Below, in pieces: positions 54,853-64,000 of a DNA stretch of 64,000 nt. The position numbers and the translations under genes were made by a program. The DNA is from CAWKOH01 sp963851245 (lineage in GTDB: Bacteria; Actinomycetota; Acidimicrobiia; Acidimicrobiales; Palsa-688). The stretch is from the NCBI GenBank assembly GCA_963851245.1, contig CAWKOH010000010.1, positions 124,001 through 188,000 of the forward strand. The letters run 5' to 3'. A model generated the notes under the pieces. It was not told the DNA's origin. It saw only the letters and a program-made list of their open reading frames with translations, and searched no databases. Each line of letters begins with the position of its first letter. The stretch's first letter is position 1.

Positions 54853-55323
54853 ATGGCCGAGCTCCCACCCCCCCCAGAGGGAATCGTGCTAGCGCACTTC
54901 ATCGTCTCGGACGATGTCGAGCGCTCTCGGCGCTTCTATACCGAAGTGCTCGGAGGCAGGGTGGCCTTCTCCGGCCCCGGAGGGCTGACCTATGTCGCAT
55001 TGTCCAACAGTTGGATCATCATCAACGGCGGCGGAGGACCGACCGACGACAAGCCGGAGGTCACCCTGGAGACGCCGGGCGATCCCGAACGGGTCAGCAG
55101 CTTCCTCAATATTCGGGTCAAAGACATCGAGGCCGTGTACAGCGAATGGAGCGCACGAGGTGCTCAGTTTCTGACGCCGCCGAAGCAGCACCGCTACGAG
55201 ATCCGTTGCTACATCCGCGATCCGGATGGTCATCTGATCGAGGTAGGGCAAACCACTGACCCTGAGGGGGACTGGGTGCCAGCTCACTGGCCATCAAGTT
55301 CGTCCGTCGAGGGGTCCGGATGA
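54853..55323 (+). CDS. VOC (glyoxalase/bleomycin-resistance fold) protein
   Basis: 156 residues after GGAGGTAGAAG. VLAHFIVSDDVERSRRFYTE begins the first beta-alpha-beta-beta-beta unit with a metal-type His, and YEIRCYIRDPDGHLIEVGQT ends the second with the conserved Glu; ALSNSWIIINGGGGP lies between. Members are dioxygenases, lyases, isomerases or binding proteins. It leads a plus-strand run with a reductase, an SDR and a thioesterase. Confidence 0.88.
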   Translation: MAELPPPPEGIVLAHFIVSDDVERSRRFYTEVLGGRVAFSGPGGLTYVALSNSWIIINGGGGPTDDKPEVTLETPGDPERVSSFLNIRVKDIEAVYSEWSARGAQFLTPPKQHRYEIRCYIRDPDGHLIEVGQTTDPEGDWVPAHWPSSSSVEGSG

Positions 55324-55357
55324 CTGTTAGCACCGTGACGCCGAGGAGGGTTCGGTC

Positions 55358-55993
55358 ATGACCACCGCCATCATCGGCACTGGAGGGCTCGGATCGGCCA
55401 TCGCCCGCCAGCTCGCCTCCGGTGGAGAGGCCCTACAGCTCTCGAGCGCCGACAAGAAGTCGGCACGAACGCTCGCTGGAACGATCGGCGACGCTGCTGT
55501 CGTCGCTGCCGACAACCGAAGCGCGTTGCAGGTGGCCGATGCTGTCATCCTTGCGCTGCGGTTCTCCGTACTGAAGGATGTCGTAGACGAGATCGCCGAC
55601 GCGCTGGGCGACAAGTCCGTAGTCGTTCCGAGCAACCCGGTCGGCATCGACGCACAAGGTAAGGTCGTGCGCCTCCTCCCGGAAGGGCAATCATCCGGCG
55701 AGACTGTCGCCGGGTGGTTGCCGACAGGGGCACACTTGGCGATGGCGTTTGGCACCATGTCGGCTGATCTCTTCGAGTCCTCGAGCAACCGGTCACCCGA
55801 CCCGGCCGTTCTGTTCTACGTTACCGACGACGACCGTGGCAACGATGACGTCGAGCGATTGATCCGGACGGCCGGCTTCGAGCCGATGAAGGTCGGCGGG
55901 ATCAAACAGTCGAGTCGGCTGGAGGTGGGTGGCGATCTCCACGATCTCGTAGTCGGCCCAGGAGAGGCCCGGTCCCTGATCGTTGGAGCCTGA
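55358..55993 (+). CDS. F420-reductase-like NAD(P)-binding protein
   Basis: 211 residues. TTAIIGTGGLGSAIARQLA is the Rossmann loop and AVILALRFSVLKDVVDEIAD, VVVPSNPVGIDAQGKV and AHLAMAFGTMSADLF are the landmarks of the NADPH-dependent F420 reductase group. FYVTDDDRGNDDVERLIRTA and GFEPMKVGGI complete the fold. It may move hydride between NADPH and F420, or reduce a small substrate. It starts 34 bases after the VOC stop. Confidence 0.87.
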   Translation: MTTAIIGTGGLGSAIARQLASGGEALQLSSADKKSARTLAGTIGDAAVVAADNRSALQVADAVILALRFSVLKDVVDEIADALGDKSVVVPSNPVGIDAQGKVVRLLPEGQSSGETVAGWLPTGAHLAMAFGTMSADLFESSSNRSPDPAVLFYVTDDDRGNDDVERLIRTAGFEPMKVGGIKQSSRLEVGGDLHDLVVGPGEARSLIVGA

Positions 55994-56012
55994 TAGTTCT
56001 CTGTCCCGTCAG

Positions 56013-56780
56013 ATGAACCCTTCATCCGAGCCCAGACAGCCATCAGCGACATCTCGCGTAGACGACGCTAACGCCTCGCGCAAAGTCGCCATCGTCACCG
56101 GCGCCTCCCAAGGCATCGGCGCGGGCGTTGCAGAGAGCTTCCGTGGTGCCGGATATGCGGTCGTGGGTTCGTCGCGCTCTATCAGACCCTCCGACACGTC
56201 CGACTTCCTCACGGTGAGCGGTGATATTGCAGAAGTCGAGACCGCCCAGATGATCGTAGAACAGGCGGTCAATCGCTTTGGGCGCATCGACACCCTGATC
56301 AACAACGCCGGGATCTTCATCAGCAAGCCATTCACGGACTACACGCTTGAGGACTATCGGACGATAACTGCGGTAAACCTGACCGGGTTTTTCCATATAA
56401 CCCAGGGCGTCATCCGGCAGATGCTCACTCAGGGCCCCGGTGGTCACATAGTCAACATTACGACGAGCCTTGTCGACCACGCCGAGAGCAGGAACCCGTC
56501 TGCTCTTGTGTCGCTCACCAAGGGTGGTCTGGCCTCAGTCACGCGGTCACTGGCTATCGAATACGCGTCGCGCGGTGTGCGGTTCAACGCAGTCGCCCTC
56601 GGAGTCATAGAGAACCCCGTCTACGATCCGGCGGCGTATGAGGGCCTGGCTCAGCTCCATCCGCTGGGCCGAGTTGGCCAGATTAGCGACGTTGTGGAGG
56701 GAATCCTCTATCTCGAGCAGGCCACATTCGTCACAGGAGTTGTCCTGCACATCGACGGAGGTCAGTCCGCGGGGGACTGA
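56013..56780 (+). CDS. SDR-family protein lacking the catalytic Tyr
   Basis: About 255 residues from ATG 56013 (TTG 55983 would overlap the reductase). VAIVTGASQGIGAGVAESFR and LINNAGIFISKPF are typical. The active-site stretch reads NPSALVSLTKGGLASVTRSL, with Val four residues before Lys where Tyr is expected. A known SDR subgroup has this same ASLTKGGL pattern, so it is a family trait, not damage. GVVLHIDGGQSAGD ends the protein. Confidence 0.87.
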   Translation: MNPSSEPRQPSATSRVDDANASRKVAIVTGASQGIGAGVAESFRGAGYAVVGSSRSIRPSDTSDFLTVSGDIAEVETAQMIVEQAVNRFGRIDTLINNAGIFISKPFTDYTLEDYRTITAVNLTGFFHITQGVIRQMLTQGPGGHIVNITTSLVDHAESRNPSALVSLTKGGLASVTRSLAIEYASRGVRFNAVALGVIENPVYDPAAYEGLAQLHPLGRVGQISDVVEGILYLEQATFVTGVVLHIDGGQSAGD

Positions 56781-56947
56781 GCGGGTCGTTCGGTCTGGAG
56801 GCCTTGCACCAGAACGTCACCCGCACCTGATCGGGAGGCGATTCGGTTTGGGTGGGCTAGTCGCAAGCGACAGCGTTATAGTCGACTTCAAACGACCCCG
56901 GCTACGGCTCGAATAGCGGCGCCCTGCTACCTCAGAAGGAGGCAGTG

Positions 56948-57830
56948 ATGTTCGGGTCGGACGAGTTCCGGGCTGGGTTGGACGTGGCCCGCACCCATAA
57001 CGACCGCTTCCGTCTACCGACCATGAACTACTACGGCAGCGGCTCGGGCTCGGCGGCGTCGTCGGCGGTGAGCGCTGTCATCGCCGGAGGACAGCTTCTT
57101 GCTCAAGCCCTACAGCTCGCGGATGAGGTGCAGCCGGACAAGACGGCCCGCACTCTTCATGCCGTGTTCGCCCGAACGGGACGTGTCTCCCACCCCCTCG
57201 AGGCGGCCGTGCAAACCGTCAACGACGGACGCAGCATCGGTACGCTCGTTATCACCTTCATCCAGCAAGACCGGCCGGTGGCCACCGCGACGGTGATGAC
57301 GCACAGCCCTGATGAGGATGTCATACGACACGGTTCGTCGATGCCTGACGTGCCCCGCCCCGGCCACACCGGGGTGCAGCAGGTCGAGGGACCGCTTTGC
57401 GACAGCGGCGTTGTGCTCCAGCAGCAGCTGTCCGGCCCCGACGATGTGGCCCCGGCGGAACTTGCGACCTGGGTCCGCTGTCAGAAGCTGCCGGCGGACC
57501 AGCATCTACAGCAGGCCCTTGTCGCGTTCATTTCCAACTTCCCTCTCGTTGGCGTCGCCATGCGTCCGCATTCGGGCCTGTCCGTCGACATGTCACACTT
57601 AAAAGTCTCCACCGGGGTGCTGGCGCATACCATGTCCTTCCACGACGAGCTCAATCTCTCCGAGTGGACACTGATCAACTATGACGCCCCGAACAGCGGG
57701 CCGCGGCCGCTACTTCGGTCACGGTGAGATGTTCAACGCGAGCGGAAAGCATGTGGCGAGTTTCGTCCAGGACGGAATGATCCGCGGTCTTCCGGACGCG
57801 ATCTCGAGCCCGGGCGGGTCCCGTCTCTGA
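56948..57830 (+). pseudogene. tesB: Acyl-CoA thioesterase II, frameshift near the C-terminus
   Basis: ATG 56948 follows AGAAGGAGG. The double hotdog is clear: MNYYGSGSGSAASSAVSAVI, GGQLLAQALQLADEV, TLHAVFARTGRVSHPLEAAV, TFIQQDRPVATATVMTH, and LSVDMSHLKVSTGVLAHTMS. At about 57702 an extra C in a GC run shifts the frame; the true end is in the next frame (RYFGHGEMFNASGKHVASFV, QDGMIRGLPD) to TGA 57830. Corrected length is near 293 residues. As sequenced, the last strand with its Gln-Asp is lost (stop at 57725). Confidence 0.85.
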
Positions 57831-57903
57831 TCGACCCCGTTGTAGGCTCCTCTGATCTGGTCGAAGTGGTCGCCGTCTAACGGCAGCCGCCCCCCATCGG
57901 CAC

Positions 57904-60284
57904 TCAGAGGGTGCGGACGAGGAGTCCTAGATCGTTCATACGTATCACCGCCTCGCCGCGTGAGTTGACGCCGAACTTTCTATATACCGATGCGGCCTGA
58001 GTCTTCACCGTGTTACGTGAGAGGTAGAGCCGCTCAGCGATCTGCTCCAGAGTGAGGTGCGTAGGGAGTAACGGCAACAAGCGAAGCTCCGCAGCCGTCA
58101 GTGAAGACGCCCCGCCTGTTTGGGCCGGGCCGGCGCTGAGTTCCGTTCGTAGCTCGGCCGCCTGGTGAGGGAGTGTCCCGAGGTCGGGCCGCTGCTGGAA
58201 GATGTCTTCAGCTTGTCGAAGAACCGCCGCAACACCGCTTGAGTCGCCCAGGGCGAGGTCGGCGCGCCCTAACTCCAGAAGAGATTTCACCGACACAACC
58301 GGCAAGGCGTAAGTCAACAGGGGTCGCAGCCGGGCCGCCTTCGCGGCGCAGTCGCGGCTTCTGGCGACGTCACCGCGATTGGCAGCGATCCGGGCACCCG
58401 TGGCGTATACGAGGGCACTGGTCCAGTAGCTGTCGAAGTGGCCGTGGCTGACGATCGTGAGGGCCTGATCCACCAGCGTTTCGGCGGAGGGCCAATCGCC
58501 GCGCTCGATAGCTGCGATACCCCGCGCCGCGAGAGTGAGGGCGACAGCCGGTTCTGCGTCGGACGCGGTGGCGACGTCCGCGGCGTGGGCAAGAAGCGAG
58601 TCCGCCGTGATCGGATCCCCGTCCGCCAGGTAGGAGATGCCCTCAGTATGCAGCATGCCCCATCGGTGCGGGCTGGCCGCGCTGACCATCCAGGGCAGAT
58701 CTAGCGTCCTGCCGCATCTGTCCGACGCCACGCCGGCACAGCACAGCCCGCATGAAAAAGAGGAGTCCCTCAATGGTGTCGCCGTTGGGGAGAACTCCGG
58801 GCGAGGCTGCCTGTTCGGCGGATGCGGCCCAGCGCTCGGCCGCACCGGGGCGGCCGAGCATGCCGAGGATAAGAGCCCCATGAGCGGCGATGGCCGAATA
58901 GTGCTCGACCCACGGTTTGTCCTCGAGCCACTCCAACCAGCGCAGCACGGTGTCGACCCGTCCGCTGGCCCACACCGGTTGCATCCACGTCAACACCAGC
59001 CGCCCAACCCAGTCCCGCGTCATCGGCGCCCTGGGCATGTTCGATGGCAGCCTCGAATCCGCCGTTGCCTTCGTGCCAGGCAGCCGCCCGCAAGTGCAAG
59101 ACCGGGACCATATCCGCTTCCCGCCGGGTCAACTCAGCGTGAAGCAACTGACGAAAGAGCTGATGATAGCGGTACCACTCACGGCGGTGGTCCAGGGGGA
59201 CTACCAGCAGATTGCGCTTGTCGAGCTGTTCAAGTACCCGGTCCGACCCCCGAATATTTAAAATGGCGTCGCAAAGCGGGCCGCACATACGGTCCAGGAT
59301 CGAGGTGCGGGTGAGGAAGGCCACCTCGGCCCGCGACACCCGGTCAAGGAATTCGGAGCGGAGATAATCGCCCATATAGCGATCGTCGCCTGTGAAGGAG
59401 AACACGGCCTCAGTAGGCGGGGTTCCCGCATTCACGGCCAATGCCGCCAGGTAGAGGCCCGCCGGCCATCCCTCGGTCCGACCCATCAAGTCGCGCACCT
59501 CATCGCCACGGAGGTCGACGCCTGCCTCGTGCAGCAGCAACGACGCCTCTTCTTCGCTCATAGCGAGATCAGAGACCCCTATCTCGAGTACAGCCCCCTC
59601 GGCTCGTAGCCGTGCTGTCGGCAGCGGGAGGTCCGATCGCGAAGCAATCGCGAACTGCGACCCGGGTGGCACAGACAGAGCCACCTCGGCTATGACGTCA
59701 AGACACTCGCGGTTCGTGATCGCCTCCGCATGATCCAAGATCAAGAAGACCGGTTCAGCCATGGACTGCAGGACGGATACGAGGTGCGGTAACACCGCAG
59801 TGGGCGCGCTCGGAGGGGTCAGCGCCCGAAACACCGCCGCATCTATCTCCTCCACCCCGTCCAAAATGGCCGCCAGATATGTGAGCAGCACGGCCGGATC
59901 GTTATCGCGGTGGTCGGCCGAAAGCCAGGCCGATCGGGGTCCTTTCGATTGGGCCCACTGGGCGAGCAGCGTGGTCTTTCCATATCCGGCTGGCCCAACC
60001 AGAAGGATTAGCCCTGGTGCCGAGGCTGCGCTCATCCGGTCCAAGAGAGCGCTCCGGTCGACAATCCCCGGGCGGGCCACAGGAGGGTGGATCTTCGAGC
60101 CCGACAGTTCGAACGGCAGTCGACGGTGTGATCGGTCGGCGCGCCCCGTTGCCTTGGGGCGGCCAGATTCGCCCGAAGCCGACCTCGCCACTTCGCTGAT
60201 CATACTTGATGTCGCCGCTATACCCTCTGGCCCCGAAAGGATCTCCTGGACCGAAAGGGCCTCCGGCCCCGTCAATTCACCCAC
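57904..60284 (-). pseudogene. MalT-like LuxR regulator, two frameshifts
   Basis: The N-terminal part, from GTG 60284 or ATG 60203, has a STAND-type ATPase domain: LILLVGPAGYGKTTLLAQWA (Walker A), EPVFLILDHAEAI (Walker B), TEGWPAGLYLAALA. The frame changes near 59013 (VGRLVLTWMQPVWASGRVDT on) and again near 58690 (ASPHRWGMLHTEGISYLADG on), then TPR-like helices and the LuxR helix-turn-helix (LTAAELRLLPLLP, LTLEQIAERLYLSRNTVKTQ) follow to 57904. Corrected, about 790 residues. The conserved sequence on both sides of each break points to very recent mutations or sequence errors. Confidence 0.82.
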
Positions 60285-60361
60285 TGTGGGTGTTGAAGGC
60301 GAGGCCCACGGCCCTGGACAATGGATCTCTGGAAAGCATCCGGCTAGATCCTGGAGGGGTC

Positions 60362-60880
60362 ATGGGGGATCAGCCCGTAATTCTGGCTGTGGCTTCATAT
60401 GCCTCCCGCGCCGCCGCGGTCAAGGACTTCGATGCCCTGTGGCAACTGCCGTCGATCACGACGAGCAACTACGTCACCGCCGCCCTGGTAGAGAAGGGAA
60501 CCAGCGGTGAACTGGAGATGAATTGTCATCGCAGCAGTGCTGCCGACCCTACTTGGGGACTTGCCATCCTCGGCGGCGCCCTCACTACCGTCGCGGCCCC
60601 GGTCGGCATCTCTTACCTGGCGACCGGATTGTCGTCCAATGCCGAGTGGGTCGGTGCTGCCGCCGTCGTGGGTCGCTTCTGGCATCAGATCCCACGAGAC
60701 AAGCTTCGCAACATGAGCAATCTGCTCGAAGCCGGTCAGGCCGGCCTCGCGGTGATCGCGGTTGCTCACACCACCCAGGAGATCGTCGCCTGTCTGTCGG
60801 GCGCGACCACAGCGGTCCTTACCGAGTCCATACATGTCGACCTGATGACCGACTTCGCGCAGGCGACAGGAGAGGCATAG
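60362..60880 (+). CDS. Small membrane protein, DUF1269-like
   Basis: 172 residues from ATG 60362, after CTGGAGGGG. VILAVASYASRAAAVKDFDA and LPSITTSNYVTAALVEKG form the N-terminal beta-alpha part, and PTWGLAILGGALTTVAAPVG starts a hydrophobic region, as in DUF1269 proteins. The C-terminal half (AGLAVIAVAHTTQEIVACLS) is a second soluble-looking part. Divergent from the first LuxR gene (77 bases) and upstream of the second, so likely controlled by one of them. Confidence 0.65.
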   Translation: MGDQPVILAVASYASRAAAVKDFDALWQLPSITTSNYVTAALVEKGTSGELEMNCHRSSAADPTWGLAILGGALTTVAAPVGISYLATGLSSNAEWVGAAAVVGRFWHQIPRDKLRNMSNLLEAGQAGLAVIAVAHTTQEIVACLSGATTAVLTESIHVDLMTDFAQATGEA

Positions 60881-60882
60881 GA

Positions 60883-60906
60883 GGCTTCACCCACGGCTTC
60901 ACCCAC
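60883..60906 (+). repeat. Perfect 12-bp tandem repeat
   Basis: GGCTTCACCCAC occurs twice without spacer, just after the stop at 60880 and 46 bases before the LuxR gene start. Possible binding site. Confidence 0.6.
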
Positions 60907-60951
60907 ACTGGCGGATGTCGCAGCGCGGATCTTCGGCTAACAATCCTGCCA

Positions 60952-62631
60952 ATGAGCATCCTTGAAGCACTACCGGATTTCGACGAGACCGACGGGACCC
61001 TCACGTCGGAATCCCCGCATCTGACTCTGCTAGGGCACCAGAAGCGTTCGCTCCGCCTCGAACCTGACGAATTCCTGCAGGGTCAGAGCCGATCGTACGA
61101 AAGCGCCTTGACGACGATTTTCCCGGCCCTCTTCCAACCAATGGGTTTCGGCCCTGGCACAGCAGGCAGTACGGAACTGACGGCACGATTCGGTGGCCTC
61201 GACCCGGAGGAGCGCGGCGAGGCTGCCTACCTGGTCGCCGCAGCACTACTGGGAGCGCGGCGAATAGTCCAAGCGGACAAACTCCTGCGACAACTGGAAG
61301 CCGTTACCGCACTGAGCTCTCACCGACGGCGGTGGAAAGCCCGACTGGAGTTTCTGTGGGCCGTTCATGCGGACCAAATCGGCGACATCCCAGCCCTCGC
61401 AGAGCACTCTGCAGCGGCCGCCCGGCTAGTCGGAGCGACCGACGAGCCTCCCTCAGATACGTACCGGGACCAATCATTCGACCTCGTACGAACTGTTGAC
61501 GACTCCGCCCGTAAGCAGCTGCCTGTCCTCGCTGCTCGAGCGAGGATCGGGCTCGGAGAGCTGCAACAGGCCAAGTCCATTTTGGAGGATCGGTACGGCA
61601 GCATCGGCGAGGCGGAAGCTAGTCAGCCTTCCACCATGGCGATGTTGGCCTGCGGACAAGGTCGACTAAGTGACGCACTTCGACTCGCTGCCGTCGCCTT
61701 GCACGCTGCCGATCCGAACGCGGCCGGAACGGAGTTCGTCAAGCTGGAAGCGCGAATCGTGCTCGCCGATGTGTTCTTCGAGCGCAACGCCCTCGCGGCG
61801 GCTCAAGCGCAACTCGAAGCCGCCCTCGAAACCTGCTATATCGCCGAAGCGACTCCTTCGATGTGGGTTGTTCAGACATATTTGGCACGCCTTGCGATCG
61901 CGCAGCAACGTGCGGTTGACGCCGCGCCGCGGCTCCAGCAACTTCGTCACGTCAAGGAATGTGGCTTGCTGCCCCAGGCCATCATACGAAACGTGAACCA
62001 AGTCGATATCGACTGCCGGCTCCAGCTTGGCGACCTGGAAGGAGCCCTGTTGATGGTCAAAAGCAGCCCTCCCCAGGACTTCCATCGTGAAACGCTCGCC
62101 CGAGTCCAGCTGTGCTTCGGTAGACCGGATCGGGTCATGCCCAAACTGAGAGCCGGGCGAGCGCCCAACCATGCAGCACACATCCGCAGGCTGATCCTCC
62201 GTGCATGCGCCGAGAACCAACAGGGGCAAACCGAGAATGCCACCGACTCCATCCGCAGGGCTGCGGAGGCCGCACAACCGGAACGGTACGTTCGCCCATT
62301 TCTCGAATACGGGAATCAAATATTGCCGTTACTCGGCAGCATAAAGTCGTACCCTCCGAGCCACCACCTTTCCGCTCTGATCGGCCAAATCGATCAGAGC
62401 GCCTCCCCCGCGACATCCTCCAAGGATGCAACCATCCTCGAACCCCTCAGCGAGAGAGAACGGCAGGTCCTTCAACACTTGCAGTCCCATCGCACGCAGC
62501 GCCAGATCGCGCGCCTGATGTTCGTCTCAACCAACACGGTGAAGACCCACGTGAAGGCCATCTACCGCAAGACTGGAGCCACCTCTCGTGACGAGGCTGT
62601 CACCATCGCTCACAAGCACGGGCTGATCTAG
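60952..62631 (+). CDS. LuxR-type regulator with TPR-like domain but no ATPase
   Basis: 559 residues from ATG 60952. The C-terminus has a clear LuxR domain: EPLSERERQVLQHLQSHRTQ, RQIARLMFVSTNTVKTHVKA. The middle consists of repeated helical pairs (for example RGEAAYLVAAALLGARRIVQ, LPVLAARARIGLGELQQAKS, FFERNALAAAQAQLEAALET), like the TPR part of MalT. No Walker A motif is seen, so it is a MalT-type protein without the NTPase. It may work with the neighbouring full-length LuxR protein. Few bases separate it from the small membrane protein gene. Confidence 0.88.
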   Translation: MSILEALPDFDETDGTLTSESPHLTLLGHQKRSLRLEPDEFLQGQSRSYESALTTIFPALFQPMGFGPGTAGSTELTARFGGLDPEERGEAAYLVAAALLGARRIVQADKLLRQLEAVTALSSHRRRWKARLEFLWAVHADQIGDIPALAEHSAAAARLVGATDEPPSDTYRDQSFDLVRTVDDSARKQLPVLAARARIGLGELQQAKSILEDRYGSIGEAEASQPSTMAMLACGQGRLSDALRLAAVALHAADPNAAGTEFVKLEARIVLADVFFERNALAAAQAQLEAALETCYIAEATPSMWVVQTYLARLAIAQQRAVDAAPRLQQLRHVKECGLLPQAIIRNVNQVDIDCRLQLGDLEGALLMVKSSPPQDFHRETLARVQLCFGRPDRVMPKLRAGRAPNHAAHIRRLILRACAENQQGQTENATDSIRRAAEAAQPERYVRPFLEYGNQILPLLGSIKSYPPSHHLSALIGQIDQSASPATSSKDATILEPLSERERQVLQHLQSHRTQRQIARLMFVSTNTVKTHVKAIYRKTGATSRDEAVTIAHKHGLI

Positions 62632-62834
62632 GCGAGTTACGAGACACGCACGGCCGATCCGGGCACCGGACACGTCCGAACTAGCTGTCACGAGCGGCCC
62701 AGACAGTTCAGACCCTGTGTATTGACACCATGTCGGCGTAGCTACCCAGCGCTCTCAGGTCGTTTGCGTCTCAGGCATCGAGCTTGGTCGGCTGGCTGCT
62801 TAGATGTCTTGTGGACGACCGAGTGGGAGGGCGG

Positions 62835-64000
62835 ATGAGCGGCGGCGAAGTTGCGGTTCCTGATGAATCGGTGGAGCCAGTAAAGGAGCTGCATGGCCGC
62901 GAACTGGCCGCGGTGTTTGTCGGGCTGATGTTGGTGATGCTGATGGCGGCGTTGGACTCGACGATCGTGGCGACGGCCCTGCCGACCATTGCGGGCGACC
63001 TGGGCGGGCTGAATCACATTTCCTGGGTGGCTACGGCCTATCTGTTGGCCCAGACCGTGGTGGTGCCCCTGTACGGCAAGATGGGGGATCTGTTCGGCCG
63101 ACGGATCGTGCTGCAAGTTGGCCTGATCATTTTCCTGGTTGGCTCGGCGCTGTGCGGGCTGAGCACCACCTTCGTAGCGCTGGTGGCGTTCCGGGCGGTC
63201 CAAGGGCTCGGTGGCGGCGGACTGATGGTCAGTGCCCAGGCGGCCATCGGGGACGTGGTGGCACCGCGCAACCGGGGCCGCTACCAGGGCGTCTTTGGCG
63301 CCGTCTTCGGGTTCGCCACCGTCGTGGGCCCGCTCATAGGGGGCGCCATCACTACCAACTGGTCCTGGCGCTGGATCTTCTATGTGAATCTGCCGATAGG
63401 TGCGCTGGCCATCGTCGCTTTGACGGTGACTCTGCCGCGGGGGACGACTCGCGCTCATCACTCGATCGACTATCTGGGGACGGCGCTGCTGTCTCTGGGC
63501 CTGGTGGCGTTGGTACTCATGGTGACCCTGGGGGGAACCACCTATCCTTGGGCCTCGGCGCCGATCGTCATCTTGGGGGCGATGACCGTGGCCGCTATCG
63601 CCGTGTTTGTGTATGTTGAGCGGCGGGTGGCCGAACCGATATTCCCGCCGCGGCTGCTCGGCGATCGGGTCTTCGCCGCCGCTGGGGTGGTGGCGTTGCT
63701 GGTGGGTTTCGCCATGTTCGGAGCCATCACGTTCCTGCCGCTCTATTACCAGGTCGTGCGGGGCGACTCGCCCACCACCTCGGGCCTCGAGATTCTCCCG
63801 CTAATGGCCGGACTGCTGCTGACATCGATCGCCGGCGGGCTGATCGTGTCCCGTACTGGTCGGTACCGGCTGTTTCCGATTGTGGGGACCGCCGTGATGA
63901 CCCTGGGTTTGTTCCTCCTCTCGCGACTGTCGCCCCACTCCTCGACAGCCGCCGCAGTGGGGTCGATGTTCGTGGCCGGATTCGGCATCGGCCTTGTCAT
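62835..64000 (+). CDS. MFS transporter, DHA2 (drug:H+ antiporter-2) type, cut by window end
   Basis: ATG 62835 follows GTGGGAGGGCGG; 388 codons are present without a stop. ELAAVFVGLMLVMLMAALDS then TIVATALPTIAGDLGG is the first helix of the 14-helix EmrB/QacA group. PLYGKMGDLFGRRIVLQVGL is the MFS loop 2-3 signature, VQGLGGGGLMVSAQAAIGDV and VFGFATVVGPLIGGAITTNW motif C of antiporters, and WRWIFYVNLPIGALA is a group hallmark. It exports amphiphilic compounds in exchange for protons. Confidence 0.93.
   Translation, partial: MSGGEVAVPDESVEPVKELHGRELAAVFVGLMLVMLMAALDSTIVATALPTIAGDLGGLNHISWVATAYLLAQTVVVPLYGKMGDLFGRRIVLQVGLIIFLVGSALCGLSTTFVALVAFRAVQGLGGGGLMVSAQAAIGDVVAPRNRGRYQGVFGAVFGFATVVGPLIGGAITTNWSWRWIFYVNLPIGALAIVALTVTLPRGTTRAHHSIDYLGTALLSLGLVALVLMVTLGGTTYPWASAPIVILGAMTVAAIAVFVYVERRVAEPIFPPRLLGDRVFAAAGVVALLVGFAMFGAITFLPLYYQVVRGDSPTTSGLEILPLMAGLLLTSIAGGLIVSRTGRYRLFPIVGTAVMTLGLFLLSRLSPHSSTAAAVGSMFVAGFGIGLV

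Noticed and set aside
60523..60951. Upstream extension of the second LuxR frame
   Set aside because: It runs through the DUF1269-like gene in another frame; ATG 60952 precedes the conserved protein.
1..64000. tRNA, rRNA, CRISPR array, phage or intact IS
   Set aside because: No T-loop-like, ribosomal, regularly spaced repeat or complete transposase sequence was seen by eye; a covariance-model search would be needed to exclude small RNAs.

Overview
The window looks like chromosomal DNA of a high-GC actinomycete with a large catabolic gene repertoire, most like uncultured Acidimicrobiia or mycobacteria-type Actinomycetota. The basis is family content: an NDMA-type alcohol dehydrogenase (a family tied to mycofactocin), F420-type LLM and Ddn-like oxidoreductases, P450s with a small ferredoxin, many CaiB/BaiF CoA-transferases, amidohydrolase-2 proteins, EHN-type epoxide hydrolases and thiolase/DUF35 pairs. 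I saw no rRNA, tRNA, CRISPR array, prophage or intact insertion sequence. The taxonomic call is inference.

Layout. 0-7.4 kb: amidohydrolases, a secreted CocE-type hydrolase and a coupled epoxide hydrolase / small ORF / LLM operon. 7.4-8.1 kb: gene remnants. 8.1-10.5 kb: alcohol dehydrogenase plus P450 on the plus strand. 10.5-19.5 kb: a tight ten-gene minus-strand operon (aldehyde dehydrogenase, amidohydrolase, ferredoxin, SDR, P450, Ddn-like protein, CaiB, DUF35, Cys-less thiolase, TetR), divergent from an LLM gene across a 82-bp region with two palindromes. 20.5-28.7 kb: a second minus-strand set (acyl-CoA ligase, epoxide hydrolase, fused double CaiB, two damaged hydrolases). 28.7-35.3 kb: a decay zone of truncated genes (DUF6285, SnoaL-like, CaiB twice, SDR, alpha/beta hydrolase, aldo/keto reductase, IS256 transposase) around an intact cyclase, amidohydrolase and substrate-binding lipoprotein. 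35.4-49.3 kb: SDR, amidohydrolase, kinase, esterase, FAD enzyme, aldo/keto reductase, hotdog protein, a tandem M24 pair, enoyl-CoA hydratase, CaiB and LLM. 49.6-52.8 kb: cold-shock protein, sigma-70 factor and an acyl-CoA ligase. 52.8-57.8 kb: a second binding protein and a VOC / F420-type reductase / SDR / TesB run. 57.9-62.6 kb: two LuxR regulators around a small membrane protein. 62.8 kb to the end: a DHA2-type MFS transporter, cut by the window edge.

How the genes fit together. The 8-20 kb block reads as a pathway for an unknown aliphatic or alicyclic (terpenoid- or steroid-like) substrate: P450/ferredoxin hydroxylation, oxidation to aldehyde and acid, CoA activation by CaiB, and carbon-carbon cleavage by a thiolase-fold/DUF35 pair, controlled by TetR. 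A near-palindrome, GAYRTCGAYRTC, occurs upstream of at least four genes or remnants and may mark a shared regulon. Several otherwise well-conserved genes carry single-base frameshifts, which means either active gene decay or uncorrected sequence errors; this should be settled before functional conclusions are drawn.
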